Assembly (NCBI GenBank): GCA_959347315.1
Contig: OY365807.1
Coordinates: forward strand, 32,306,204-32,370,203
DNA length: 64,000 nucleotides
Source of the DNA: Bimastos eiseni
Lineage: Eukaryota; Annelida; Clitellata; Crassiclitellata; Lumbricidae
Direction of reading: 5' to 3'
Below, piece after piece: positions 1-46,345 of the stretch (position 1 is the first letter of the stretch; every line of letters begins with the position of its first letter). Below the pieces are notes generated by a model, which saw only the letters and a program-made list of their open reading frames with translations, did no database searches and was not told the origin of the DNA. Position numbers and translations under genes: made by a program.

Positions 1-504
1 TGGTTCGGAACTTGGCTTGATCCAATTTTCTTGGTATTACTCGGACTCACAGAAGCAATGGTTCCAGTTACTAATTTGTTAATCTTTCTGATTTTCTGTT
101 TTGAAAAGAAAAATTGAATTTTTTCATTTACAAAACGACAATTGATGTAACTAAAAGTACTAATGCAGTCATTCTTTATTTACAAAATGACAAACGACCG
201 ACCAAACAAAAATACAAATACTGCTACTTTTAGTGCTTACAGTTACTATTTACTAGTGTTAACTAAGGCAAAACTAAACAATTCATTGAAGTTGAGCAAA
301 CTGCCAATCTAACTATCAAGGGAATGAGACTTATTTTAACCCCTTAACGACCAGCTACATTTGTTTCCCCACACATTTTAGTACACGCTGATTGTTAAAG
401 GGCTAATCATTCGAAACTCGGACTCGGCCTCAGACTCGCCAAAAAACAACTCATAAAACTCGGTACTCAGGCTCGGTAAGAAATTCACACTTGCTTCATT
501 CCTA
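1..504. repeat. Transposon-like repeat, TAGGGATGAA family, left-truncated by window
   Basis: This stretch shares words with three other places in the window (about 9289-9680, 34713-35109 and 56177-56703): 'aacttggcttga' near its start and 'actcggtactcaggctcgg' followed by a 'gaaattcacacttgcttcat' type end. The better-preserved copy begins TAGGGATGAA and ends in the inverse, so this one probably ends in its inverse (TTCATTCCTA) at 504. No coding capacity is seen. It is most likely a non-autonomous DNA transposon; no clean target duplication could be identified. Confidence 0.5.
337..404. repeat. Short (~65 bp) inverted-repeat element
   Basis: The stretch opens with 'aaccccttaacgaccagc' and closes with the approximate inverse 'gctgattgttaaagggct', around a core 'cattt.gtttcccc.cacattttagtacac'. 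Related sequences occur near 14682, 43497, 44994 and 51748. It lies inside or beside the larger repeat of 1-504. Confidence 0.45.
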
Positions 505-2030
505 GTTACTTGAACTATAGAACATTTTCCATACTGTCGAACACCCAGCGGCTGCGGTCATCATGGGAGCCACTTACTGCTCATTTACGTACTAATTATT
601 ATATATTCTTGAAATTTATTATTAAGAGACTTGTTAAACATGATGTGCTGCCTAAATGATGCTAAACATAATTCAGAAAGAAAATGTCAGCAGTTATGCC
701 AAACAGTGCAAAAAACTAAGAGTCACTAGAGGTGGATCATGCACACCAACGGATTCCTATTCAAAGTTGATAAATAACATCATTGTCGGAGTCTTTGGCT
801 CAAGTTATTATTATTATTGTTACCGAAATTTGATACCTTCTTTCTTCCAACATCTTTTGCTCAGAAGTGCACACACACGCCTCGACGGCGCAATTGCAGT
901 TGTACTGCAGAGCAATGGTGCGCGAAGGACTTGCTCAAGGTTCCTACACAGTGACGCCCCGGACGAGGCTCAAACCCGCTCGCTCAGCGCACACTGAACA
1001 TTACGGACTGACCGCTCTAACCGATCGGCCACTGTGTCACACAGTGTGGACCAACCGATAACAATGCCACTGCTTAGCAGCTGTGCATCATATTTCTTGA
1101 AATACTAGCTGTTAACCCGTGAAGAACCACAGGTGGGATGTTACAGTTAGTATCGTTTTTAGACATATACGAAGAGCTTTGGGCCATAGCTTAGGCTGCA
1201 GAAGCTCGACGCAATAATAAAAAAATGCTAAAATACACATGGACGAAAGGGTGAATACTAAAATAGACCAAAACAAATATGATGCACATCTGGTCATCTA
1301 TCAAGCTGATAGGTGTGCCTGGATCAGGTATGGGTTATTGGCCACCACCCGTGACTAACAAAAGACAGATGTCAAACCTTCTCCAAAAAATGTAAATATC
1401 CAGCTGCATAATGCATAGCGTTTCATACACTCAGATCCACCCCACATCCGGCAGCCCATCCCTCAATCATGAAGGAATGTAGGCCAAGGCACCATATCTA
1501 TATATTTTGAGCATAAATAACCAACACAAGCATCAAATCATGCTTCTGAAAACCACCAACAATCAATACCCAGAGTCATTTCAGTAATTTGTAATGGGTC
1601 AATTGTGTGGTGAGCTTGTGAATAGATTTATTCAGTAGTCATCTTTGAATAGTTTATCTAGTGCTTGTCTATGTAATGTTAGACAATAGCTGACATTGCC
1701 AAGATACAATCTTTTATTATAAAGTTTGTTTCTCAAAATACACTAAGTAACACGGTTTGGTGCATTTTGTGTTGATTACTTACTTACTTACTGAGTGCAT
1801 TGCAATAAGGGATGTGGCTGGGACTTAGGAGAGTGCAATTTGGGGTGGCCATAGTGCTTACATATACGGGGCTATCAGTATGCGGCATGGTCGAAAATTC
1901 CATCTAAACCTAAAACTCAAATATTCAAGTCTAGCACCAGTAAGCTCAAAACACAGTAGAAACTACCTAGCATATTCTGCATTTAGACAAAACAATCTGC
2001 CAAAATTAAAAAGGCAAACCAACAAATGGC
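505..2030. other. Intergenic, no gene recognised
   Basis: Short open frames exist here, such as 656-997 (+) and 1112-1297 (-), but they show no domain, codon pattern or splice structure that I trust. A (TTAC)n tract followed by 'tgagtgcattgcaat' at about 1777-1812 resembles 3361-3395 and may be the end of a small repeat family. Confidence 0.4.
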
Positions 2031-2110
2031 GGTAATTGCCTAGCTTAGCGTCCCAAATTATTTTAACATCTGATTCGTGTGAAATGATGAACTATGGCAT
2101 ATCACGACTC

Positions 2111-2290
2111 CCGCAGTATGTCCATAATCAAAACCTGACGTAGTGTCAGATGGCTACCATCGAAAAACAACTTGGTTCGAATGGCTTTGCGGAAGTTGCA
2201 GTCCCGACATGACGGTATCCGTCGATTCGTTGAGTGTAATTTACCAGCGACGCAAGCAGCTGAGAACCGTTGCAAACACATAAGTTTAGG
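2111..2290 (-). pseudogene. Merlin/IS1595-type transposase, N-terminal fragment
   Basis: Minus-strand translation gives 'CRDCNFRKAIRTKLFFDGS' followed by 'HLTLRQVLIMDILRES' and a stop. A 'DGYRH' piece lies just upstream in another frame. This matches the usual order in IS1595/Merlin transposases: zinc ribbon, then a strand containing 'S(I/V)R.G.FF.GS' and 'L.LR.IL'. A frameshift between 'GYRH' and 'CRDC' and the early stop mark it as dead. It lies downstream, on the same strand, of the catalytic fragment at 2626-3057, so the two are parts of different copies and not one gene. Confidence 0.6.
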
Positions 2291-2526
2291 AACAGACGGC
2301 GCCTAGCCAACCACTGCAAACAGTGCTCGTTAGTATAAAATTCTGGTAGTAGAGACGAAAAATTCCAAATGTCCGCAATAATCTGGTGATCGTTTTACAT
2401 CTGTACAACTAGGACAATTTCTTCTGTTGCACGTGGTCGACCAGCTATTATTTTTATTTGATTATTGTTTTATGTTATAAATAATTCCATTTACCACCGG
2501 ATGTCAATTGACGTATTATGTGATGT

Positions 2527-3213
2527 GGTAATCCTCCGAATCCCGGTCCCAAATTATTTTATACTAATAAGGGGAAGTATAGTATATCAGAGTATGTTAT
2601 TTATTGATAGAACACAGCATAAGTGTTATTTATTGTAAGACAACCAGTCATCAACTACTAAATATTGTAATTGTCGCACAGCATTTGCAAATAGCTGCCA
2701 AGAACGTTCTGTTTGTGACTCTTGCGCCACTGAAAGGCCGACAAGTAGCTTGCAAACAGAGTGCGACTTGTAACCACTCTGATACCGGAGTTTACGTTTT
2801 GCTTGCATCCACAATCCTTCGATAGTTTCTGAGTGAATGTCCCTGTGTACTGAATGAACGAACTCATGAGCGTGCACAACAACTGCATGATCATGCACCC
2901 CGTTGTTTATGCGAGCGACATTCTGATAGCCTCGCCAAGCATCTGTGACTACTGTTGTCCCCGGCAACACATGATTATTGATAATGCGTTCCAGTGTTTG
3001 TGCATCTCGACGGGCAACAACCTCCATCCAACATCGTCCGCTACCACGCTCGACCAAGCCAACAACCCACTTGCCAACGCGTCGAACGAGTTTGTAGTCT
3101 CATAATTTAGAAGGAAACCGTCACTTGAATTGTCCGCCAACAAGAATTTTGGCAAGCATATCTATGTGATAACACATACGAAATAATTTGGGACCGGGAT
3201 TCGGAGGATTGCC
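2527..3213 (-). mobile_element. Inner Merlin element with terminal inverted repeats and 8-bp target duplication
   Basis: This 687-bp element has inverted ends of about 33 bp: 30 perfect bases at 2530-2559 against 3181-3210, extended to the tips with one mismatch. It is flanked by the direct 8-bp duplication 'tgtgatgt' at 2519-2526 and 3214-3221. The 8-bp duplication, the ends and the encoded ISXO2-like transposase remnant all fit the Merlin superfamily. It is too short to hold a full transposase, so it is an internally deleted copy. Confidence 0.85.
2626..3057 (-). pseudogene. ISXO2-like (Merlin) transposase, catalytic C-terminal part
   Basis: The open frame reads on from about 3090, just after a TGA, and ends at 2626. 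Landmarks are 'KWVVGLVERGSGRCWMEVV', then 'TTVVTDAWRGYQNV' with the second catalytic Asp, then 'HSETIEGLWMQAKRKLR' with the Glu/Asn-type third position. This order is typical of the DDE domain of IS1595/ISXO2 transposases, which in animals are carried by Merlin elements. The N-terminal zinc ribbon and the region of the first Asp are missing: upstream codons read only 'ILVGGQFK' and then stop. About 143 codons remain, roughly half the normal length. It is a relic and not likely active. Confidence 0.85.
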
Positions 3214-3407
3214 TGTGATGTAATAAAGCAACGTATACCTACATAAGTAAGCAAGGGAAAAATTGTTAAAATAATTTGGGATGATAAACTAGGCAACTAC
3301 CCCTAAACCAGGCAACTACCCCTAACGACATTGCCAATTAACTTACGCAGACACTCATGCATTTACTTACTTACTTGAGTCCTTCGCAATGTGGGAGCCC
3401 CGCCTGT

Positions 3408-3740
3408 TTATAAGTAGGGCGATGTTTCTCGTGAAATGTCTATAAATGATGAGTCTAAATTTCTGTGACATTCGAAATCATGCAAGGCTAATGGGTTGTC
3501 GAATACCTTAGCAAAAACTTTCACGGATTCGTGTCCTGTTAAGGATTTGCCATTCACGGCGCGGTATGCCGCATAACCTGCAAATGATGCCACCGTGACG
3601 GCCAGACCGGTGGTTCTGATATCCTTCGCGAGACCTCTTTTCGTTGTCTGTCCTGAAAATTGTCGGCAGCTCCGTAAAACCAACTTTCCACACCGATAAC
3701 CGACAAAACTCGAGCATCTCACAGCCGCCATATTTTCCAT
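3408..3740 (-). CDS. Candidate small mitochondrial membrane protein
   Basis: The protein is not recognised as a named family. The frame starts at 3740 (MENMAAV; a second Met at 3731 gives MAAVRCSSFV). The first 35 residues are rich in Arg, Ser and Lys with almost no acid, like a mitochondrial presequence. A single hydrophobic segment, 'GLAVTVASFAGYAAYRAV', follows at about residues 45-62. A good donor (AAG|GTATTC, phase 0) lies after residue 78 at 3507. The sequence beyond it runs into repeat-like DNA around 3361-3405, so the true gene may splice there and the last 32 residues may be intron. An 'AATATGGCGGC' YY1-type motif overlaps the start codons, as in many animal housekeeping genes. No downstream exon was found with confidence. 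Confidence 0.45.
   Translation of the reverse strand: MENMAAVRCSSFVGYRCGKLVLRSCRQFSGQTTKRGLAKDIRTTGLAVTVASFAGYAAYRAVNGKSLTGHESVKVFAKVFDNPLALHDFECHRNLDSSFIDISRETSPYL
3724..3734 (-). promoter_or_regulatory. YY1-like element at start codon
   Basis: The minus strand reads AATATGGCGGC, close to the YY1 consensus AAGATGGCGGC. It overlaps the two candidate ATGs of the 3408-3740 gene. YY1 sites placed just at the translation start are common in animal housekeeping and mitochondrial genes, so it supports a real promoter here. Confidence 0.35.
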
Positions 3741-4504
3741 CTGTGAAAATAAACAATTCGTGGGTGCAATGTTATGTAGCGCCTTTCTTCAAATTGCGAT
3801 CTCAGAATTAGCTCCGCGGGAGCTAACTAATTGACACACGCTCAGTCAAAAATCATCTATATTTAGTGGCGATGCAATGGCCGCAGAGCACGACCATGTA
3901 AATAATTAGATGACCATGGGCAGAAATGATCATGCTTTGTTCCAAGAACAGATCCACAGGTCAAGCAATTTAATTTAGGCAAAACGATGACGATGACGAT
4001 GCTGAAAGAAAGGCTAAACAGAAACAGCCGCGGCTCAATAATTTAGGAAATACGTCTACTCTAACTTATTTTAAGTTTCGAATTTCTACTTTAAGTTTCG
4101 AAAGTCTTTATTTGGTATGTTAAAGAAACGAGGTCTTGCCCATTCCTAGCATCAAATAAGGATGAAATGTTGGCTGAGGAAAAAGACAACCAAATGAATT
4201 ATTTTAAATTTACAGAACAGCTTTCAATGAAAAATAAGGTTAGTGTCAGCCTCCTTCCGACGTTTTCGTTGAAGGCGAATTTGAATAAATGAGTTCGGGG
4301 CGTTTAAGTCTTTTCATAAGGCACTCTAGGCTTGATTTGTTCTTTTCGTCCGCCAGATAATATGCGATATAAATGCTTAATTAGTTGCATCACATAATTA
4401 TAGTCTATAATATATACGTGGTTGTATTGTATAATTTGTATTATTATATTATAGATCCTGAGCATCAAGAGCCCCACAATTAATAGCCCGGCCCTTGATA
4501 GGTC

Positions 4505-4704
4505 NNNNNNNNNNNNNNNNNNNNNNNNNNNNNNNNNNNNNNNNNNNNNNNNNNNNNNNNNNNNNNNNNNNNNNNNNNNNNNNNNNNNNNNNNNNNNNNN
4601 NNNNNNNNNNNNNNNNNNNNNNNNNNNNNNNNNNNNNNNNNNNNNNNNNNNNNNNNNNNNNNNNNNNNNNNNNNNNNNNNNNNNNNNNNNNNNNNNNNNN
4701 NNNN
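4505..4704. other. Assembly gap of 200 N
   Basis: Exactly 200 unknown bases, probably a scaffold gap of nominal size. The flanks ('cccggcccttga' on the left, 'ggcgcggtggggcc' on the right) look like interior transposon sequence, so an unresolved repeat is the likely cause. Confidence 0.95.
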
Positions 4705-7016
4705 GTCCTAGCTCCTATAGGCGCGGTGGGGCCTTTTATTTTTAATTCAAGATCGAGCACCATCGATTGTTATAATCAGGCCTATGTAAACTTTAAAATT
4801 TATCACAGTACGTTTTACGTTAGCAACTGTGCTGGGTTTTGTTATTAGAACGTCATGACGACGTGGATTTACATCTCTGTGGAGAATCATTGTCTTGGCT
4901 CCACCCTAATTAAATACCTTTCATATGGATCGTTAATGATTTCTCCCCGCACGCTGGCCGGTGACTGGTGGTATGCATTGCTTGTGATCGTGGTCATTAA
5001 AATATAATAAATATAGAGTCTAGACCACACCAACTATCAGGCAGATAATGCCTTGCTGGCCCATGCAGTTTCTCTTATAACAATTGAGCTATGTGCATAT
5101 TACATAAACCGTCGTATAGGCCTACAGCATGCGTGACACCCTCAGGGTGATTGCTTGGCACTGACCGATCATATATATATATATGAAGCTTCTGTGCACG
5201 ACCTCTTTAATTAGGCCTATAAACACACCTTAAATGACCACTTGTCGCTACCAAATGCCGATTTCCGGCTAGCAAAGTAGGTGTACAGCGGTAAGTGATC
5301 TGCGCGCACCGTGGGCTCTTCAAGTCGCAGTATCTTGAATGGCACGATTGTGCCGGTGGACAGCTAATTGCCAAGACTTGGGGTGTGAATGATGGGGCCG
5401 CAGAACTGAGAGTCGCTGGACACTCAAATTCCAGCTATGCATCACTTTGTTCCTTTTACTCGATCTCGACGTGTTCCAATTAAAGGCATTGATTCAGCAT
5501 TCATAAAAATTTTTTTTTAACAGACTCACGTATAGGGAGTGGGAGAAAGGAGGGCGACGGCGTCGGCAACGGCGATGAAGGGGATGGAGATTGAGACGGA
5601 AGCTAGGAGCTATCCATGGAGCGCATGAAGTGTTAGCGACTTCATCTGTGGGGGATAGCTAATCCTCTCGTTCGCCGTATCATCTACCCACCGACAGTCT
5701 ACAGTCAGCGCACTCGATCATCAAACTCTAGTTGACCAATGCATGAGGACGCTGGGTCGAGCATTATTTATGGGGCTTAATTTCCACATAAATTTCTGCC
5801 ATGGCGGCGATTTGAACCACCGACAATTCAGTGCGCTAGGCCCTATTACCACCATAGGCCTACTGCTGTGCAACCCCTACTCGCATCTTGAATCCACTTG
5901 CACTCACTCACACTCAAATGCTCTATTATGCTATTATCCGAACAATTTGGCACAAACCCATATTTTATCCACATCAGCTGTCTTTAGATATACCCATAAT
6001 TACCCCTATGGCAATAATTTTACTGCAAATCGACGTCTGTGGTGATATATCTGGCGTGAAGAACATCCAGTGAAATCGAGATCGACATCCAATTCCCTCT
6101 ATAAGATATTTTGCTAGATGGCGTGGGTGTTAATTAGCAGGAAGACGCGCGAGCCTTGCATGACTGCCATACAACTATATTATAAGTCAAACTCCTGTAA
6201 TAACTTGCAATATTCCGCTCATGTTATGACTTCTAATCAGTCTGGGTATGAGCGGAACCGTTTGAGGCAATTAAGACCTTTAAATCCATCGCAGGTCTCG
6301 ATGGAAGGATTCTGACGGATATATATCGTGATCGATCATGTCTAACAAATGAAGATATATATGCGTGTATGTATCGAATGCGGATGAGATATCATAGAGG
6401 AACAGAAGAGTGAGTTGAGACATATCATTGCAAGAGTAAATTAGACTTAAGAATGTAGGGAAAGAAGGGAATCTCTGCAGCGTATTGTAATTTGTGTGCA
6501 TAGCTGTTTTTTTAGTATATCATCGCCGTTCACGTACATCAGTGGACGGTTTCGTATAGTATTCCTATTGTGTGAGAACAAGTGTAGAACAATTAAGTTG
6601 CTTGAGGAGGGAGAAGGGTGTAATAAGATATTCCAAAAGAATGTTGATACTTATAGAGATTAGGGAAAGGCATTCCATAGGGGGAGCCCAGTTGTGGTAA
6701 AAGATATAGTCTGGACCCCAGTGCCAGTGGTCTTAATTAACTCGCGAAACAACGATTATCGTCCATGCTAGTGACAACCAGTCCAAGGAGCGGAAATTTA
6801 AGGTACATTAGGTGCTGTAGTAAGAGGGGAGCAAATTATCAGCACTGCCACTGAAGAAGTTTTACGAACAAATTGAGGACAATTCAGTAAAGGACAAGCT
6901 GGGCAGTTCACCCGCAATCGACGTGAAGATCTTCGAAGACATGTCATAGAGACGTGCAGAGCTACAGGCTACTGAGTACTGAGTCTACTCTTTTATAGAC
7001 TTAATTACTAGCTGCA

Positions 7017-7200
7017 TGGGTACCCAGCGTTCGCCCGGTTTGAGACAGATTTTTGGCCCTGATATCAGGAAGACGGCGACCGCGGGGTTCACCAACCCCT
7101 CTACTGGGTGTCCGAGGTGTTCCCCGAGCGAACGGTGAAGGTTTCGAGTGAATAGCCGTAAAAGTGTGGACATGCGTAAACGGAATTGTGTATAGACACT
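7017..7200. repeat. Dispersed repeat pair, copy 1 (copy 2 at 7400-7540)
   Basis: Shared words in the same order are 'ggaagacggcg', 'aacggtgaa', 'gtttcgagtgaatagc' and 'taaaa.t.tg.a.atgc'. The two copies lie about 330 bp apart in the same orientation. No coding frame is shared. They are probably two decayed members of one repeat family or an old local duplication. Confidence 0.5.
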
Positions 7201-7543
7201 GATGCGTACAAAGCAAATTGTGCAAACGATTGCCAACTCTAGACCTGCTACATGTACATTTATCTCCAAAACCATCCTTTCGTAAAAGAAATAGGTGTGG
7301 CAGATATAAATCACGTGCACATGAAATCACATCATTCGTAGGTTAGGGGAACAATGTGCGTCACTCATGAGTCATGGCGACTGAAAAGGAATTATTCCTT
7401 GGGTGGGGGTCCTGAAACAGGTTCTGGCCCTACCTGGAGACCTGGAAGACGGCGTGCGCGGAATTCAAGGCAACGGTGAAAGTTTCGAGTGAATAGCTCT
7501 AAAACTCTGCAAATGCATAGCTGGACAAGGACAGATATAGAGA

Positions 7544-7545
<2 letters not shown>

Positions 7546-7599
<54 letters not shown>

Positions 7600-7603
7600 A
7601 AGA
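7546..7603. repeat. (GA)n microsatellite
   Basis: Almost pure GA dinucleotide run with a few interrupting bases, about 225 bp upstream of the receptor start codon. It may belong to the promoter or 5' UTR region of that gene. Confidence 0.85.
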
Positions 7604-7828
7604 GCAAGAGAATTCTCTATTTATTTATATAGATAGAGACCCATGAAAGAGGTTGGCGGCACTGGAGTCAATGCGCGGTATCCATGCGCAACCTAAAAGT
7701 AGTTCGTGAGGCTTTGCAATTATGTGGAAGGAGGGTAAAAGAGGCTTGCAGGCTGAAGCGTAAATATTCAACTTATATCAAAATTTTCTGCGTTCTATGA
7801 AGTCTGAACCATTTTATCAACCGATGCA

Positions 7829-44070
<36,242 letters not shown>

Positions 44071-44993
44071 AGGGTAAAGTGTTGTAAGTATTATAGGTCA
44101 CTTTTCTACCACTTCGTTGACAATTTGTTTCTGTGGACTGGCGATTCTTTCCACGTGATGCAAAAATTTAGTGGATTGAATATTTGTCTGCCGTAGTCTG
44201 TGATGAATTAGTAGAAAGATTGTCTTATTTATCAGAGATGTGATGACATTTCAGCCTTCATGCTCGCCATTGCGGTCCGGGTTGCCATCATGGCCTTAGC
44301 ACATTATATCCTACAAGGTTTTGGCCTCGTTTTGCTGAAAGCTAGTCATCAAGACCTATTCATGCTTTGTTCTCATATTGCGATTGATCTGAGGTCATGT
44401 TTACAATGTCAACATGTAGCAACTAACATCTGTTTTTTTAGGTCTTCATCAGTTGATAGAAAAGTCTTCATACTACAGCTGCCACCTTTGATATTTAGAA
44501 ATTTAAATTTGTCAAAACTTCAGTTTTAGAAGAGAGTTACAGTCTAGTAGCGTTTACTTAATTTTCACTATTTCTAACAATATGTCATGTTTGTCATGGG
44601 GTTTAGGATGATTTTGTAGCTTGCTTACTTTTTGCTAATTTTTCTTTATTTTGCACACCGGTTTGTCTGTTTTCCACAACAGTTAGGATGAATTTACTCA
44701 TTATTTTGTGATTTTTCAACATGTCTTGTTTTTTTTCATTGTATTTGTTACTGTTTCAGACTTTCAATTCTGTGTCACCGTCTGCTTTTACAGTGACCAT
44801 ATTTTAATGAAATGTGTGAATCTACCTTTTGTTTTTCATCTGTTGTCTCAGTTTGCCTACACTGAGGTTGAACACTGAACTGAATTATATTCAATCTGTG
44901 GTAATTTTTTTTATCAAACACGATGTATGTACTTGGGTAACCACAGGGGCTGACAGTTGCCTCTATGAAAATGATTCATAGTAGCTATGTTAA

Positions 44994-45060
44994 CCCTTTA
45001 ACAATGAGTTGCATTTGGTTTTCCATGCATCTTATCACGTCGTTAACTGGTTAAAACAGA
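44994..45060. repeat. Short inverted-repeat element
   Basis: Opens with 'ttaaccctttaacaatgag', closes with 'gtcgttaactggttaa', around 'ttgcatttggttttccatgc'. Same family as 337-404. Confidence 0.45.
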
Positions 45061-45207
45061 GGCAAATTTCAGATGCTGCAAAATGAATTCAACTTTAGTA
45101 TAAAAAATCTCTGGAATAATGAGGGTTACTGTTCATTATTGATGTTATTTCATTATATTATTATATTTTGTGTTCAATATACAAATAATTGCTTGTGGTC
45201 TAATAAT

Positions 45208-46055
45208 TAGGGCATAACCGGAAATCGCCTCGGACATTCGCCTTGGCCGAATATTGGACTATTTGGAAGTATTCACCTCGGCAAATATTACACCCGCAAA
45301 TAGCTAAAAATCACTTTTTTGATAAAATGATTTTTTTGGATAAAATAATATTTTTTCATCAAATAAATTTAGGACTAATGGACTTACTTATAAGTTATTG
45401 ATTAATTAAACAAGAACTTAACATTCCATAGAATTTTCTTTACAATAATGATCATGCTAATTTATATATTTTAATTTCTTTTGGTTGCATTCCCCAGGTG
45501 GGAACCAAATCAGTAATTTAATGCTTGAATTGGCGCCACCCACTTTCCGGTAAACATTAGAGAGTAAAGACGTCCTTGATGACTTCATATTTCAAATTTT
45601 ATGACAAGGTTTTACATGTTTTTCACAAATAAAGTTATTAAATAATAAATATATTGTTATAGCCTAGAGTGCGACGGTATGCTATATGAAGGATATTGCT
45701 ATAGACTCTGCATTGATATTTCTCCATAGCTGTGCACATGGTGGGTTAACTACACTTTGCCTATGGATGGTACTCACTGGTAGTGGCGGCGCTGCATGGA
45801 AGCAACATTGCGTACCCCAAAAGAAAGATAAAATATCAATTTTTAGCGAAATTATGGTACATCTTTCCGTACATGAACATCATATGTGGAACATGCGTAT
45901 TGCCGCTATTGCGTACCAAATTTCAAGACCAGCGCCCAACTATTCGCTGGCCAGATTTGCCGCTACTATTCGGTTCATACCCGGATCCGGCAAGTAGTTC
46001 ATCCAAATACTCGGATTCGGTACTCGGTGAAAATTGTCTACTCGGTTATGCCCTA
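45208..46055 (-). mobile_element. hAT-like non-autonomous element, copy C (longest)
   Basis: An 848-bp element, inverted relative to copies A and B, starting TAGGGCATAACC and ending TATGCCCTA. It has a perfect 8-bp duplication 'ctaataat' at 45200-45207 and 46056-46063. It contains about 200 bp near 45790-45990 absent from A and B, so those two are deletion derivatives or a different subfamily. No transposase was recognised. Confidence 0.88.
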
Positions 46056-46199
46056 CTAATAATGTTTGTAAATTAAGAACTACATTTTAGTGACAGCTAA
46101 GTTCTGAAGTACGGTAAAAATTTGAATTGAAGCACACTATTTGTGAGGTCACTTGTATTTATAATAGTATTGTCCCTAGTGAGACTTGTTCCAAAGCAC

Positions 46200-46345
46200 T
46201 GGGTAAGACAAGAACTTTGCCCCACAGACCGTTGGGTGAGACTTTGCCCCACAGACCGTTGGGTGAGACTTTGCCTCTATGACCATTGGGTGAGACTTTA
46301 CCCCACAGATCATTTGGTGAGACTTTACCCCACAGATCGTTTGGT
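46200..46345. repeat. 27-bp tandem repeat
   Basis: About five copies of a unit 'gtgagactttgccccacaga' plus 'ccgttgg'. The 27-bp step keeps one plus frame open (46143-46448), but no other sign of a gene is present. Confidence 0.8.

Larger units (their letters stand above)
2031..3301 (-). mobile_element. Outer Merlin-type DNA transposon relic
   Basis: Arms at 2031-2067 and 3265-3301 are 37-bp inverted repeats with about four mismatches; both share the inner motif 'tcccaaattattttaac'. Between the left arm and the inner element is a minus-strand fragment resembling the zinc-ribbon/linker start of an IS1595/ISXO2-type (Merlin) transposase. The inner Merlin element of 2527-3213 is inserted in it. 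I found no convincing target duplication, so the true ends are uncertain; the right end may extend to about 3323, where 'ggcaactacccct' is repeated. Confidence 0.55.
3741..7828. other. Intergenic stretch between the small gene and the receptor gene
   Basis: I recognise no gene here. It contains the assembly gap, three of the seven TAGGCCTA octamers of this window (5117, 5212, 5855), a dispersed repeat pair at 7017-7200 and 7400-7540, and a GA tract. The promoter of the receptor gene should be in the last few hundred bases, but no TATA box or other clear element was seen. Confidence 0.5.

Noticed and set aside
2031..3057. One single Merlin transposase gene across the whole block
   Set aside because: The N-terminal fragment lies downstream of the catalytic fragment on the same strand, and the inner element has its own target duplication; they belong to separate copies.
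45628..45660. AATAAA words as the receptor's polyadenylation signal
   Set aside because: They lie inside the inserted hAT copy C and more than 1.5 kb after the stop; not enough support.
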